Under the pieces are notes generated by a model that was not told the DNA's origin, searched no databases, and was given only the letters and a program-made list of their open reading frames with translations. A stretch of DNA of 54,482 bases, from contig MIAR01000008.1 of NCBI GenBank assembly GCA_001829185.1, positions 1-54,482 on the forward strand. The letters run 5' to 3'. The position numbers and the translations under genes are program-made. Of the stretch, positions 26,076-34,572 are shown piece after piece. The number at the start of each line of letters is the position of its first letter. The first letter of the stretch is position 1. Origin of the DNA: Spirochaetes bacterium GWB1_60_80. Lineage in GTDB: Bacteria; Spirochaetota; Spirochaetia; Treponematales; UBA12059.

Positions 26076-27271
26076 GCCCGCTCCCCGATCAGGAACACCA
26101 CCACCGAGACATTATGGAACCAGGGCTGACTCCACTGACCGTTGCCTAGCTTGTAGGGGCCAATCTCGCCGAAGGACGAGAAGCCGGTAATCGGCAGTTC
26201 AGGGCCAAAAACAGCCTGCAGCCGGCTTACTTCCTGGCTGATTTCCTTCTGCAGCAGCCATTTGCGACCGCCGCAACTCACCACTATCGCCGCCTTGGGC
26301 ACAAAACCCGGCTGGTGAAGCGTTGCGGCGATGGCATCAATCCCTTCCAGGACGTCGGCGCGGGTGGCGTTGCAGACCCGAACCGTGGTGCCCGGCCGGA
26401 TGGAACCGAACAAGGTCATCGCGCCGCTGGCCAGATCGATTTTTGACGGCGTACGCAGGAAATAGCGCATACGACTGTCGTCGGTGAAGGCCATCAAGGT
26501 CAAGACGCCGAGTTCGGCATCGGCCGGCGGAATGCCAAACTCGCGCTCCACAAAGGCGTAAGCCGTCAAGTCGTCGATGCGGCTGACTACATTACCGCTG
26601 GCTGCCTGCACCATGCCGTAGCTGCCGATGGCCTTCCAACCGCTGGCGGTATGGCAATCGAAGGCCAAGTCGCCGGACAAACCAAGGAAGCCCACTGCGT
26701 CGCGGTAAACCTCTCCGTCCAAGAAAACGTAGCCGCGCTCAAATTTCCAGTCATCGCCGGTCAGGCCGCCGATTAGGGGGCATTGCGCCGCCTGCCAGGC
26801 CGCCTCGCAAACGGCCACGCCGTCGTTCTGGAAATCGGCCAGGAGGAGACCGACGACGAGCGGGACGCCACTAGCCGCCTGAGCCAAGGTGACACTGCGC
26901 TTGGCCCGGGTGGCCGGCAGGGCGGTTGGATCAATGTCCGCCGCAGCCGGGGCTGGGTCGCCGGCCTCCGGCACGCCGCAACTGATGGCGGGATGCCAGC
27001 CGATTTTCCCGCCCGAATTGATGCCGATAGCCGAGATACCGCAGTCGAAAACGCCCTCGGGCGAATAAACGCCGTCCGCCGTGCCGCCAAACAGGCGGGT
27101 CGACGACTTGGGCAGGACAGAGTACAAGGCTTCGAAAAATTCGGGGAAATCGTAGTGTATGGAGGAAAAAAGTATTACCTGTTCGGGCTGGCCGGTCTTG
27201 AGGCGCTCGCCAATTTCCAACCCGGCTTCATAAGAATCAGGGTTGCGGCTCAATGCCCAGGTAACGTTCAT
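26072..27271 (-). CDS. FIST-domain signal-transduction protein
   Basis: 399 residues from ATG 27271, which has GGGAGG 8 bases ahead; the frame runs 29 codons further without a ribosome site. FIST_N covers about 10-215 (QVILFSSIHYDFPEFFEALY, RLFGGTADGVYSPEGVFDCG, PLIGGLTGDDWKFERGYVFLDGEVYRDAVGFLGL) and FIST_C about 230-385 (AFVEREFGIPPADAELGVLTLMA, AAIVVSCGGRKWLL, LPITGFSSFGEIGP). FIST domains are proposed to sense small ligands such as amino acids and are usually encoded beside kinases or chemoreceptors, as here: the downstream hybrid kinase overlaps by 4 bases. Confidence 0.9.
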   Translation of the reverse strand: MNVTWALSRNPDSYEAGLEIGERLKTGQPEQVILFSSIHYDFPEFFEALYSVLPKSSTRLFGGTADGVYSPEGVFDCGISAIGINSGGKIGWHPAISCGVPEAGDPAPAAADIDPTALPATRAKRSVTLAQAASGVPLVVGLLLADFQNDGVAVCEAAWQAAQCPLIGGLTGDDWKFERGYVFLDGEVYRDAVGFLGLSGDLAFDCHTASGWKAIGSYGMVQAASGNVVSRIDDLTAYAFVEREFGIPPADAELGVLTLMAFTDDSRMRYFLRTPSKIDLASGAMTLFGSIRPGTTVRVCNATRADVLEGIDAIAATLHQPGFVPKAAIVVSCGGRKWLLQKEISQEVSRLQAVFGPELPITGFSSFGEIGPYKLGNGQWSQPWFHNVSVVVFLIGERA

Positions 27272-27441
27272 CCGGCGCCTCCCGATGACTTTTCGCACAG
27301 ACTGACCAGGACGGAAAACTGTCGCGCGGCGCAGTCTACCCGAGAAGCATAGAAGCATCTGGTCGATCAGTCAAGAAAAAACCGACAGACCTGGTAGCGG
27401 CAAAGCATGCCGGGCGACCAACCGAGCGGCCGCTTTACCGC

Positions 27442-28347
27442 TCAGTCACTACCGTCGGGACCAAACAATTCGCAGATAGCCGGCTGTTTGAACAGTTTGG
27501 CATAGCGCCGGGCCGTAAAGCCGAGCTTGTCAGGGATGTCCGGATTGGCGCCGAACTCGCGGAGCAGCGCCACGACCGCCTGATCGGCGCGGCCAACCGC
27601 CAGAACCAGGGCAGTTTGTCCATCTTTGCTGACCAGGTCGGGTTCGGCACCTTGCTCCAGTAAAAAGCGCACGGTGGCCTCGTCGCCGGCTTGGGCGGCA
27701 TCCATCAAGGCGGAGTAGCCTCGGTCTTCGCTCTGCAAGTTGATGTCGGCTCCGCGCTCCAGGAGGTCTTTGAGCACCGACAGGTGCCGGGAGCGGGCGG
27801 CCTGGCATAGCAAGGGCACGCCATGCTTGTCGCGCACGTCCACCGGATAACCGGAATCGAGGAATAGCTCCACCGCCTTGATGTCGCCTTCCTTGATGCA
27901 CTCCGCCAACGCGTCGGCGTGATAAGATATACCCATCTCGAGCAGCGCGGTGCGGGCTAACCGGCGCCGCGCCAGGACGTCCCACTCCTGGCGCTCATGA
28001 TGATAATAGGCTATAACCTCGGACTCGCTGTCGAAAACCGGCAAGTCGCTGATCCAGGGCGGCGGCTGCCACTCCGGGTCGGAGCGGTAGAGGGCCAGGC
28101 GGCGGTTCTCGCCCCGACCGTAGCCGATGACGAAGGGCAGCCAACTGGACACGGTGGACAGCGTCGACACCACGCATAGCACGTGGCTGGCGCTCGCAAA
28201 CAAGCGATCGATGCGCTGCTTGGTCTCGTTCTGCCAGGAACTGTTGAACTTGAGGCCATAGACAGCATTCCCGGCCTCGGACAGGGACTGGATCAAGCCC
28301 GTAGCCAAGGAGATTTTTTCGACTGCTGCGACAATGGCAATTTTCAA
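27442..28347 (-). CDS. ankyrin-repeat protein with TIR-like N-terminal domain
   Basis: About 301 residues if started at the TTG at 28347, which follows AAAGGTG; a frame opening at 28422 lacks one. Residues 1-120 are an alpha/beta domain (LKIAIVAAVEKISLATGLIQSL...HVLCVVSTLSTVSSWLPFVIGYGRGENRRLALY) that looks like a TIR or nucleoside-binding fold by its S-x-x-S-x-W pattern; this is weak. The rest holds at least four ankyrin repeats (DIKAVELFLDSGYPVDVRDKHG, HLSVLKDLLERGADINLQSEDRG, DEATVRFLLEQGAEPDLVSKDG, DQAVVALLREFGANPDIPDKLG). Probably a protein-binding adaptor. It lies downstream of the decayed polymerase gene. Confidence 0.75.
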   Translation of the reverse strand: MKIAIVAAVEKISLATGLIQSLSEAGNAVYGLKFNSSWQNETKQRIDRLFASASHVLCVVSTLSTVSSWLPFVIGYGRGENRRLALYRSDPEWQPPPWISDLPVFDSESEVIAYYHHERQEWDVLARRRLARTALLEMGISYHADALAECIKEGDIKAVELFLDSGYPVDVRDKHGVPLLCQAARSRHLSVLKDLLERGADINLQSEDRGYSALMDAAQAGDEATVRFLLEQGAEPDLVSKDGQTALVLAVGRADQAVVALLREFGANPDIPDKLGFTARRYAKLFKQPAICELFGPDGSD

Positions 28348-28429
28348 GCCAACACCTTTGTTCCGTCCCCACGCGCCAATCGCCCCAACCAGCGTCAGAG
28401 CTGGTTGAGCCGATCCTGGCATTTACCTG

Positions 28430-31058
28430 CTAGGACTGGCGGTTCAGCGCTGCCACATCCACAATATGCACGCAGGGGGCGCCGAAATCAAGCTGAACGG
28501 TACCCAGAATCAGGAAGACGATATTATTCTCAAGGATCGGCATGATTCGCCCGTAGACTTTAGGAAAAACAACCGTCTCGTAGACGCCGTCGCCGTCCAT
28601 GAACGACTTGAAGCACATGGCGTCGCCTTGCTTGGTCTGGACTTCTTTGCAAGCCGTATCAACGCCCAGCAGGCAAACCTGACGGCCGGCCAAGCGCGGC
28701 AAACCGGCGGATCCCACTGGCGCCGGCCAACGCAAACTAGCGGCCAGCTTCTCCGCCCGCCCTAAAAACAGCGCCGGTAGGCTGACCGAAAGCACTAGCC
28801 CGAGGAAATCCAACTCGTCGCGCAGCCTGATGGCCGGGCTGTAATTGGCGATGCCCGGCGGCGCCTCCCAGCTGACAAACAACTCACCGCCGTCGCCCGC
28901 CTTACGCCGTCGCTGCCACTGATGATACAGCCAGATCAGCTGCGGCCTGGTCTGCCCGCCGCCACCGCCGAGCCCGTCCAGGCTGCCGGATCGGATCAAA
29001 GCCCGGCAATCGTCAAGCGGTGGCCGCACCCGATCCAGAAATTCGATGAAACCGCCAAACGCCCCACCCCGCTGGCGCTGCTCCAGGATGGACTGGCGGG
29101 TAGCGGCCGATAGCCGGCCTGCACCTAGCAGGTTGTTGAAAAAGCCGGTTGCTTTCTCAACAACCTTAACAATTCCTCGCATAGCTTGCGCTATGCTGCG
29201 TAATTGTACCGGCTTTTGAAGTGTTGAAAAGCCGCATCCGCGTTTTTCAACACCCTGCTAGCGCAGGCCGGCGCGTATCGCCGGCTTGTCCGGCGCAGGC
29301 TGTTTTTCCGGCGCAGCCGGTGACGGCAGCGCCGCCACCGCGTAGTCGGCGCCGCCCTGGTTCACGCACGGTGGCAATAATTTATAACCAAGCCGGGCCG
29401 CCTCGTCGACATAGGTCTGCGTGCCGTAGAAGCCGCCGCCATTGTTGATAACCGAGCAGATGAAATAGCCAGGGTACCAGGCCTTCATCCAAGCCAGCCG
29501 GTACGAGACCAGGGCATACGACGCCGAGTGCGCCTTGCAGAACGAATAGCCGGCGAACGACTCCATCATATCCCACAGGGCGGCGACGGCTTCGCTGCCC
29601 AAGCCGTGCCTGGCGCAGCCGTTGGCAAACCGCCGGTACAGGTCGCGAACTTGTCGGCGCCGCGCTTCTTGGCCAGGATCTTGCGCAGGCGGTCGGCCGC
29701 CGCGGCGTCGAAACCCGCTACCGCCATGGCCACCCGGGCCACGTCCTCCTGGTACACCATGATGCCAAGCGTCTCGCGCAGCATCGCGCCGAGCTCCGGC
29801 GACAAGGGCGGCCGGCCGGATGATCGAGCTGGCGATTACCAGGTGGCCATAGTCGCCGGTACGCATTTTCTGCAGCAGTTGGCGGGTGGCCGGCGACTCA
29901 ATGTAGAAAATGCCGATGGTGCGGCCCGATTCGATCAGGCGGCGCGGCACCGCCTCGTCGATAGGATTGGCTGGCCCAGTCCAGCGGACCGCTGACATAG
30001 GCGCCGCGCTCCCGGCCGGGGCCTGCCGCCGGCGGGCTTGCGCCCGACCCGCGCCCGCAGGTGCGTGGACAGAGCGACACGATGTCGCGCACCACCAGGA
30101 AGTAGGCGGCAAAGCCCTTGTCGTTGATGATACGCAACTCGCGCTCCAGGCGCGCTTGGGCCGCCGGCTGCCTACTCGGATCATACCGGCGCGGCAGCTG
30201 CTCCAGGCAGGCCTGCTTGAGCCGGGCGGCGCTGTCGGCGTCGCTCAAGCCCTGGTAAAGCGGGAAGACCGGCCGGTCCGACAGGAACGAGGCGGCCGAC
30301 ACGCAACTTCCGGCCAGTTCCCGGGCCTTGGCCACCGCCTCCGCCAGGCTGAATACTGGCGGACCACCGCGGCGGCCGGCGGCAGCGACCACTCGGCCAG
30401 GGCATCGACCGGCTGACCGCTACCATCCAGCCGCCTAGCCGCCGCAAAAAGTGCCAACTCACGGAAGGAACTACCAGCCTCCAGAGCCGCGTACCAGGGC
30501 GGCCCGGCCCTCTCCCGCTGACCAGCCACGGCCGCCTCCGCCAAGGCCTGCCACTCCAGATAGCGTTCCAGCGTCGCTCGGTCAGCGCAGGCCACCGACA
30601 GTCCGTCCCAGCCGCCGGCCAGCAAGTCGGCCACCGCATCGTAGGCCGTTGGCGCGGCTGGCCGGGCCGACGGCCTGGTTTGCCTGGTCGCCCTGCCGAC
30701 GCCGCCCAGCCTGCCACAGGCGCTCGTCGTGTGCCATCCGCCCGGCCAGACCGGCCGCCAATAGAGCGCACAGCCGGCTGAAACCCTCACGGTTGCGCGC
30801 CCAGACATACAAGCAGCCGCCGGACGGCAGGGCTAGCCGGGCGCCGGCCAGAGCCTGCAAACCGACCCGCGCCGCCTGGTTGATGAACTCGGGCAGACCA
30901 TACAGGTTCCCCTCGTCCAGCAGGCCAAGGCTGCCGAAGCCGGCCGCCCGCACCTGCTCCGCCAGCCGGGCCAGATCGGGCGAACCGCTCATCAGGGAAA
31001 ACCAGGATTGTCCGGCCAGGAACGGCAGGACCGCGGCCGCGCTCACATCGTCACTCAT
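28430..31058 (-). pseudogene. decayed DnaE-type DNA polymerase III alpha gene
   Basis: Homology runs right to left through several frames. The PHP N-terminus is at 31058-30690 (FSLMSGSPDLARLAEQVRAA, GLLDEGNLYGLPEF). Shifted frames follow: about 30700-30350 (YDAVADLLAGGWDGLSVACA), 30360-30050 (FLSDRPVFPLYQGLSD, AYFLVVRDIVSLCPRTCGRG), 29990-29830 (IGIFYIESPATRQLLQKM), 29805-29640 (MLRETLGIMVYQEDVARVA), and 29640-29260 (ESFAGYSFCKAHSASYALVSYRLAW). After an inserted 135-bp element, an intact C-terminal part from 29125 to 28430 (GRLSAATRQSIL, OB-fold GDGVYETVVFPKVYGR) remains. After CGRG the palm segment with the catalytic Asp residues is absent. At least four frameshifts plus this deletion make a functional polymerase impossible. 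The main replicative DnaE must be elsewhere. Confidence 0.9.
29126..29260 (+). mobile_element. 135-bp three-hairpin element, copy B, inside the dnaE pseudogene
   Basis: Runs TAGCAGGTTGTTG...CACCCTGCTA. Hairpin 1 is 29132-29164 (GTTGTTGA...TCAACAAC), hairpin 2 is 29179-29196 (GCATAGC/GCTATGC), hairpin 3 is 29221-29253 (GTGTTGAAAA...TTTTTCAACAC). Removing exactly these 135 bases rejoins the polymerase reading frame as ...IRAGLR-GAGRLSAATR..., so the insertion boundaries are known and no target duplication is visible. Copy A at 22290-22424 has the same length and the opposite orientation. Confidence 0.9.
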
Positions 31059-31116
31059 ATACCTAACATTTGTATAGTATTATGCAAAGACTGCCAAGAC
31101 GTCAAGCCGAAAAATC

Positions 31117-31145
31117 TTGTATTTTCTGGCGCTGGACAGTAAATT
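31117..31145 (+). promoter_or_regulatory. promoter of the cNMP-binding protein gene
   Basis: TTGTAT (31117-31122), a 17-base spacer and TAAATT (31140-31145) stand about 42 bases before the ATG at 31187, in an AT-rich gap; AGGAG follows as ribosome site. Confidence 0.5.
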
Positions 31146-31186
31146 AGGAGGGGATCGACAATCTGCCAAAACCAGGAGCCGCCGTC

Positions 31187-31732
31187 ATGCGCCAACTACC
31201 CATCAAGAAGAACGTCCTCAAGGAAGAGCTTAAAGACACCCTGATTTTCCAGTACCTCGGCAACGATGAACTGAAGCCCCTCCTGGACGTCTGCGAGCAG
31301 TGGGAATACGCCCCGGGTGAGGCCATCGTCACCCAGGACTCGGTCAGCCGCTACCTCTACCTACTCCTGGGCGGCTCGGTCGACATCATGGTGCACGGCA
31401 AGGAGAAAGATAACATCCGCGTCTCGCACATCGAGAAAGGCGACGTTTTCGGCGAGGCCTCCATCTTCATGGACGTCCGCCGCACCGCCAGCGCCGTCAC
31501 CAAAGACACCGCCCGCATCGTCAGTTTCTCGCGCGAGGCCATCTTCGACTACTGCAACAAGAATCCCCGAGCCGGCATGAAGATATTCACCTTCATTATC
31601 TACAGCCTACTGCGCAAACTGTCCATGATCAACAAGGACCTGGCCTACGAGCGCGAATCGATGGTGACCCCCGAGGACATCGACAACCTCAAGGCCATGT
31701 TCCCCAAGACCATCGACGAAATCGTCGGTTGA
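31187..31732 (+). CDS. cyclic-nucleotide-binding-domain protein without DNA-binding domain
   Basis: 181 residues. A CAP_ED/cNMP-binding beta-roll occupies about 20-135 ([77 protein letters not shown]). The phosphate-binding cassette [17 protein letters not shown] keeps the Gly-Glu and Arg-Thr/Ala positions used to bind cAMP or cGMP. The last 45 residues are a helix ([22 protein letters not shown]) with no helix-turn-helix, so it is not a Crp/Fnr regulator but a sensor that probably acts on a partner protein. yjbQ follows 20 bases downstream. Confidence 0.85.
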   Translation: MRQLPIKKNVLKEELKDTLIFQYLGNDELKPLLDVCEQWEYAPGEAIVTQDSVSRYLYLLLGGSVDIMVHGKEKDNIRVSHIEKGDVFGEASIFMDVRRTASAVTKDTARIVSFSREAIFDYCNKNPRAGMKIFTFIIYSLLRKLSMINKDLAYERESMVTPEDIDNLKAMFPKTIDEIVG

Positions 31733-31751
31733 CCGGGCGGGCTATGCGTTC

Positions 31752-32168
31752 ATGAAATCATTCACCCGGGAACTCTGGTTCGAGACCAGGCAGCGTTACG
31801 AATTTATCAACATCACTAGCCAGCTGGAACAGGCGCTGCGCGAGTCCGATATCCGGGAAGGCCTGCTGTTGTGCAATGCCATGCACATCACGGCCTCGGT
31901 CTTCATCAATGACGACGAGTCCGGTCTGCACCGGGACTTCCTGGTCTGGCTGGAGAAACTGGCGCCGCACGAGCCGGTTTCGGGGTACCGCCACAATAGC
32001 GGCGAGGACAATGCCGACGCCCACCTCAAACGCCAACTCTTTGGCCGCGAGGTGGTGGTGGCCGTCACGGTGGGACAATTGCATTTCGGCCCCTGGGAAC
32101 AAGTCTTCTACGGCGAATTCGACGGCCAGCGCCGCAAGCGCGTGCTGGTCAAGATCATCGGGGAATAG
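31752..32168 (+). CDS. yjbQ: YjbQ/UPF0047-family protein
   Basis: 138 residues covering the whole family: [51 protein letters not shown], the conserved [47 protein letters not shown]. The His residues of the AMHITAS, YRH and DAHLKR segments form the metal site. Some members have thiamine-phosphate synthase side activity; the true role is unsettled. Likely co-transcribed with the cNMP-binding gene. The usual HTAG segment reads HITAS here. Confidence 0.93.
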   Translation: MKSFTRELWFETRQRYEFINITSQLEQALRESDIREGLLLCNAMHITASVFINDDESGLHRDFLVWLEKLAPHEPVSGYRHNSGEDNADAHLKRQLFGREVVVAVTVGQLHFGPWEQVFYGEFDGQRRKRVLVKIIGE

Positions 32169-32213
32169 GCGGCCAAGCCCAGCCCGGCAGACTCCAAGTG
32201 TCTGCTCAACCGG

Positions 32214-32987
32214 CTAAAGCGTCCCCTTGTACATGCCGCCGTCCACCGACAGCATGGCGCCAGTGATGTAAGAAGCGGCTGGCGACACCAGGAAGACGGC
32301 GGCGCGGGCGAACTCCTCGGGGCGGGCGATGCGACCCAGCGGGCTTTCCTTGGCCTGGTCGCGCAGCTCAGCCTCCAGGCTGGTGCCCTTGGTCGCGGCC
32401 CGGGCGGCCAGCAACTCGCTGACGCGTTCGGTCTCGGTCCAGCCGGGCAAGATTGAATTGCAGCGAATACCATCCCGACCCAGTTCCAGGGCCAGGCTCT
32501 TGGTCAGGCCCACCGTGGCGGCGCGTACGCTATTGGACAGCACCAAATTGGGAATCGGCTGCTTGACCGAATACGAGGTAACCGTCAGTACACTGGCCGC
32601 CCGCGAGGCGCGCAGGAACGGCAAGGCGGCCCGGATGAGGCGGACATCGGCCAGTAGGCAAAGGTCGATGGCCCGCTGCCAGGCGGCGTCATCAAACGAC
32701 TCAAAGCTGCCCGGCGGTGGCCCACCGGCATTGCAAACCAGGATGTCCAAGCCGCCCAGCGCCTCCGCCGCCGCCTCTACCACCTGCGCCGGACCGTCAG
32801 CCGTCGCCAAGTCGCCTGGAATAGCCAACGCATCCAATTCAACGGCCGCCTTAGCCAAGCGCGTCCCATCGCGCCCGTTGATAGCTACCAATGCCCCCTC
32901 GGCCGCCAGCAAACGCGCCGTGGCAAAGCCCAGCCCCTTGGATGAACCGGTCACCAAAACCTTCAAGCCGGACAAACCTAGATCCAT
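32214..32987 (-). CDS. short-chain dehydrogenase/reductase (SDR)
   Basis: 257 residues from ATG 32987, which has AAGGAGG upstream; an open frame continues to 33137 without a start signal. Rossmann motif VLVTGSSKGLGFATARLL, LVCNAGG, catalytic Ser in VLTVTSYSV, and C-terminal PGWTETERV...ARPEEFARAAVFLVSP...YITGAMLSVDGGMYKG. The usual Y-x-x-x-K is not seen: the segment is SYSVKQPIPNLVLSNSVRAATVGLTKSL, where Asn and Arg occupy the Tyr and Lys positions, a pattern known in one SDR subgroup. Substrate unknown. Converges on yjbQ. Confidence 0.88.
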   Translation of the reverse strand: MDLGLSGLKVLVTGSSKGLGFATARLLAAEGALVAINGRDGTRLAKAAVELDALAIPGDLATADGPAQVVEAAAEALGGLDILVCNAGGPPPGSFESFDDAAWQRAIDLCLLADVRLIRAALPFLRASRAASVLTVTSYSVKQPIPNLVLSNSVRAATVGLTKSLALELGRDGIRCNSILPGWTETERVSELLAARAATKGTSLEAELRDQAKESPLGRIARPEEFARAAVFLVSPAASYITGAMLSVDGGMYKGTL

Positions 32988-33094
32988 ACTGCCTCCTTCG
33001 CCGGCGCATCGTCGCAGCGCGCCCCACCTTTTCATGGTAACACGCTTCCGAAACGGCCACAAGCCGCTGTGGAGAATATGGCGAGATGAAAGGC

Positions 33095-33122
33095 TTGCTG
33101 ACGCGGCCCATTCGTGTATAAT
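33095..33122 (+). promoter_or_regulatory. promoter of the cysteine-rich sensor kinase
   Basis: TTGCTG (33095-33100), 16 bases, then a consensus TATAAT (33117-33122), about 67 bases before the ATG at 33189. Confidence 0.55.
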
Positions 33123-33188
33123 GAAGATATCCGCCAAGATCGGAACCGGCTTCCAGGCTGCCGGCAGTAACAGACCAAGAGGCTGAGC

Positions 33189-34313
33189 ATGGACTTAAAA
33201 ACACGCGCCAACGGCAAGAGCATCAGGCAGGAACAACAGCTCATTGCCAACGCCACAAACGTCGCTGCCCTGTTGGACAAGCTGCCCTATAGCACCATGG
33301 TATTGGACGAACACCGCCAGATCATCTACGCCAACCGGCGCCTAATAGAAAACGTTGGCCAAGCATCGTTGGAAGGCATCCTGGGTCAGAGGCCGGGCGA
33401 ACTGTTCAACTGCATCCATGCCAAGGACACGCAATGGGGCTGCGGCACTTCTCAGGCCTGTACCTTCTGCGGCGCTGTCCAGACCGTCTTGGCCGCCCTG
33501 ACCAGCCGGCAGGAGACGGCCGGCGATTGCCGGTTGACGCTGGAAATACAGGGCAAACTGGTGTCGCAAGATCTGCGCATCACGGCCGCGCCGCTGGAAC
33601 TGGCCAACCAGCTTTTCCTGGTTGTCACCCTGGCGGATATCAGCGCCGAGAAGCACAAGCAGCGCCTGGAACGCATCTTTTTGCACGACCTGACCAACAC
33701 GGCCAGCGCCTTGATGATGCTGATCACCTTGATAAAGGATAAGCCGACCTCAGACGACCAGGAGAGCATCGAGCTCCTGAACCGGGTCAGCCAGGCGGTG
33801 CTGGAGGAGATCCAGTCCTACCGCGACATGTTAGCCGCCGAACAAGGCACGCTCAGCCTAAAGCCGGTGCCCCTGAAGGCCCGGGCCATGCTCGAGGAAG
33901 TGGCTGCCTACAGCCGATTTTTCGCCAACCCTTCACGAAGTAATACTTTTATAATAAACAGCGGCAGTCCGGAAATCGGCTTGGTCTCTGATCGCATCCT
34001 GCTACGCCGGGTACTGCTCAATCTGGCCAAGAACGCCCTTGAGGCCTCCGGCCCGGGCGAGGCCATCAACCTAGCCGTCCGGACCGAAGCTGATGCCGTG
34101 CTCTTTTCGGTGCACAACGCCGCAGTCATGCCGTATGAAGTCCAAGCCCAGGTTTTCCAGCGCTCCTATTCCACCAAAGGAAAATCCCGCGGCATCGGCA
34201 CCTACTCGGTCAAGCTGCTGGTGGAAAACTACCTGGGTGGCAAGGCCAGGTTCGAGTCTAGCCCGGACGGCGGAACCACCTTCTTTGTCAGGCTGCCCGG
34301 CCAACCGGCCTAA
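33189..34313 (+). CDS. soluble PAS sensor histidine kinase with a cysteine cluster
   Basis: 374 residues, no TM segment. A PAS domain (about 28-150; LPYSTMVLDEHRQIIYANRRLIENVG) contains a four-cysteine cluster: C75, C85, C91 and C94 in ELFNCIHAKDTQWGCGTSQACTFCG. A short HisKA-like segment follows with LHDLTNTASALMML (phospho-His 166), then a HATPase with N box NLAKNALEAS, and a G-box-like KGKSRGIGTYSVKLLVENYLGG. The cysteines suggest redox, iron-sulfur or metal sensing, which is inference. No response regulator is adjacent. GAGG lies 9 bases before the ATG. Confidence 0.85.
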   Translation: MDLKTRANGKSIRQEQQLIANATNVAALLDKLPYSTMVLDEHRQIIYANRRLIENVGQASLEGILGQRPGELFNCIHAKDTQWGCGTSQACTFCGAVQTVLAALTSRQETAGDCRLTLEIQGKLVSQDLRITAAPLELANQLFLVVTLADISAEKHKQRLERIFLHDLTNTASALMMLITLIKDKPTSDDQESIELLNRVSQAVLEEIQSYRDMLAAEQGTLSLKPVPLKARAMLEEVAAYSRFFANPSRSNTFIINSGSPEIGLVSDRILLRRVLLNLAKNALEASGPGEAINLAVRTEADAVLFSVHNAAVMPYEVQAQVFQRSYSTKGKSRGIGTYSVKLLVENYLGGKARFESSPDGGTTFFVRLPGQPA

Positions 34314-34350
34314 GGTAGCGCGCCTGACGGCGCGCCGGTTCGCCCTGCTG

Positions 34351-34572
34351 TTATAATACTTTCATGAAGCGTTTTTCTGATTCAGGTAGATCGAGCCCTA
34401 AAGTGCCCCCAGGGTTTTCGCCTCCGTGGCGCGGGAGAAGCTGCCGGCGGCAGCTTCTCCCAATCTGCCGCGCGCGCATCCGTGCGCGCCATGAATCCGG
34501 GCGTTTCACTTTTTCATGAAACGCTTTTCAGAGTCTGGTAAATCGAGCCCTAAAGTCCCGCCCGGATTCATG
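34351..34572 (-). repeat. duplicated 3' end of the AGPS-like gene with hairpin spacer
   Basis: On the minus strand, the last 19 codons of the AGPS-like gene (NPGGTLGLDLPDSEKRFMK) recur at about 34413-34357 as NPGGTLGLDLPESEKRFMK, ending in its own TAA (34353-34351). Most base differences are synonymous. Between the copies are a 14-base inverted repeat of the duplication start (34490-34503 against 34559-34572), the motif GGCGCGCACGGATGC, a perfect 13-bp hairpin GGGAGAAGCTGCC/GGCAGCTTCTCCC (34433-34461) and CGCGCCACGGAGGCG. Offset between copies is 152 bases. The same order of parts follows ychF. Confidence 0.88.

Noticed and set aside
22290-29260. Two inverted copies of the 135-bp element could bound an invertible segment or a composite transposon.
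   Set aside because: Copy B lies within the dnaE remnant and the same gene continues in frame on both sides, so the segment between the copies has not been inverted or moved as a unit since insertion.
31060-31116. Possible LexA/SOS box upstream of the polymerase remnant.
   Set aside because: The AT-rich sequence gives a weak promoter-like match but no palindrome that fits a known LexA operator.
34351-34572. Diversity-generating retroelement (template and variable repeat at a gene 3' end).
   Set aside because: No reverse transcriptase nearby, the ychF copies are identical, and the differences at 34351 are mostly synonymous third-position changes, not adenine-directed.
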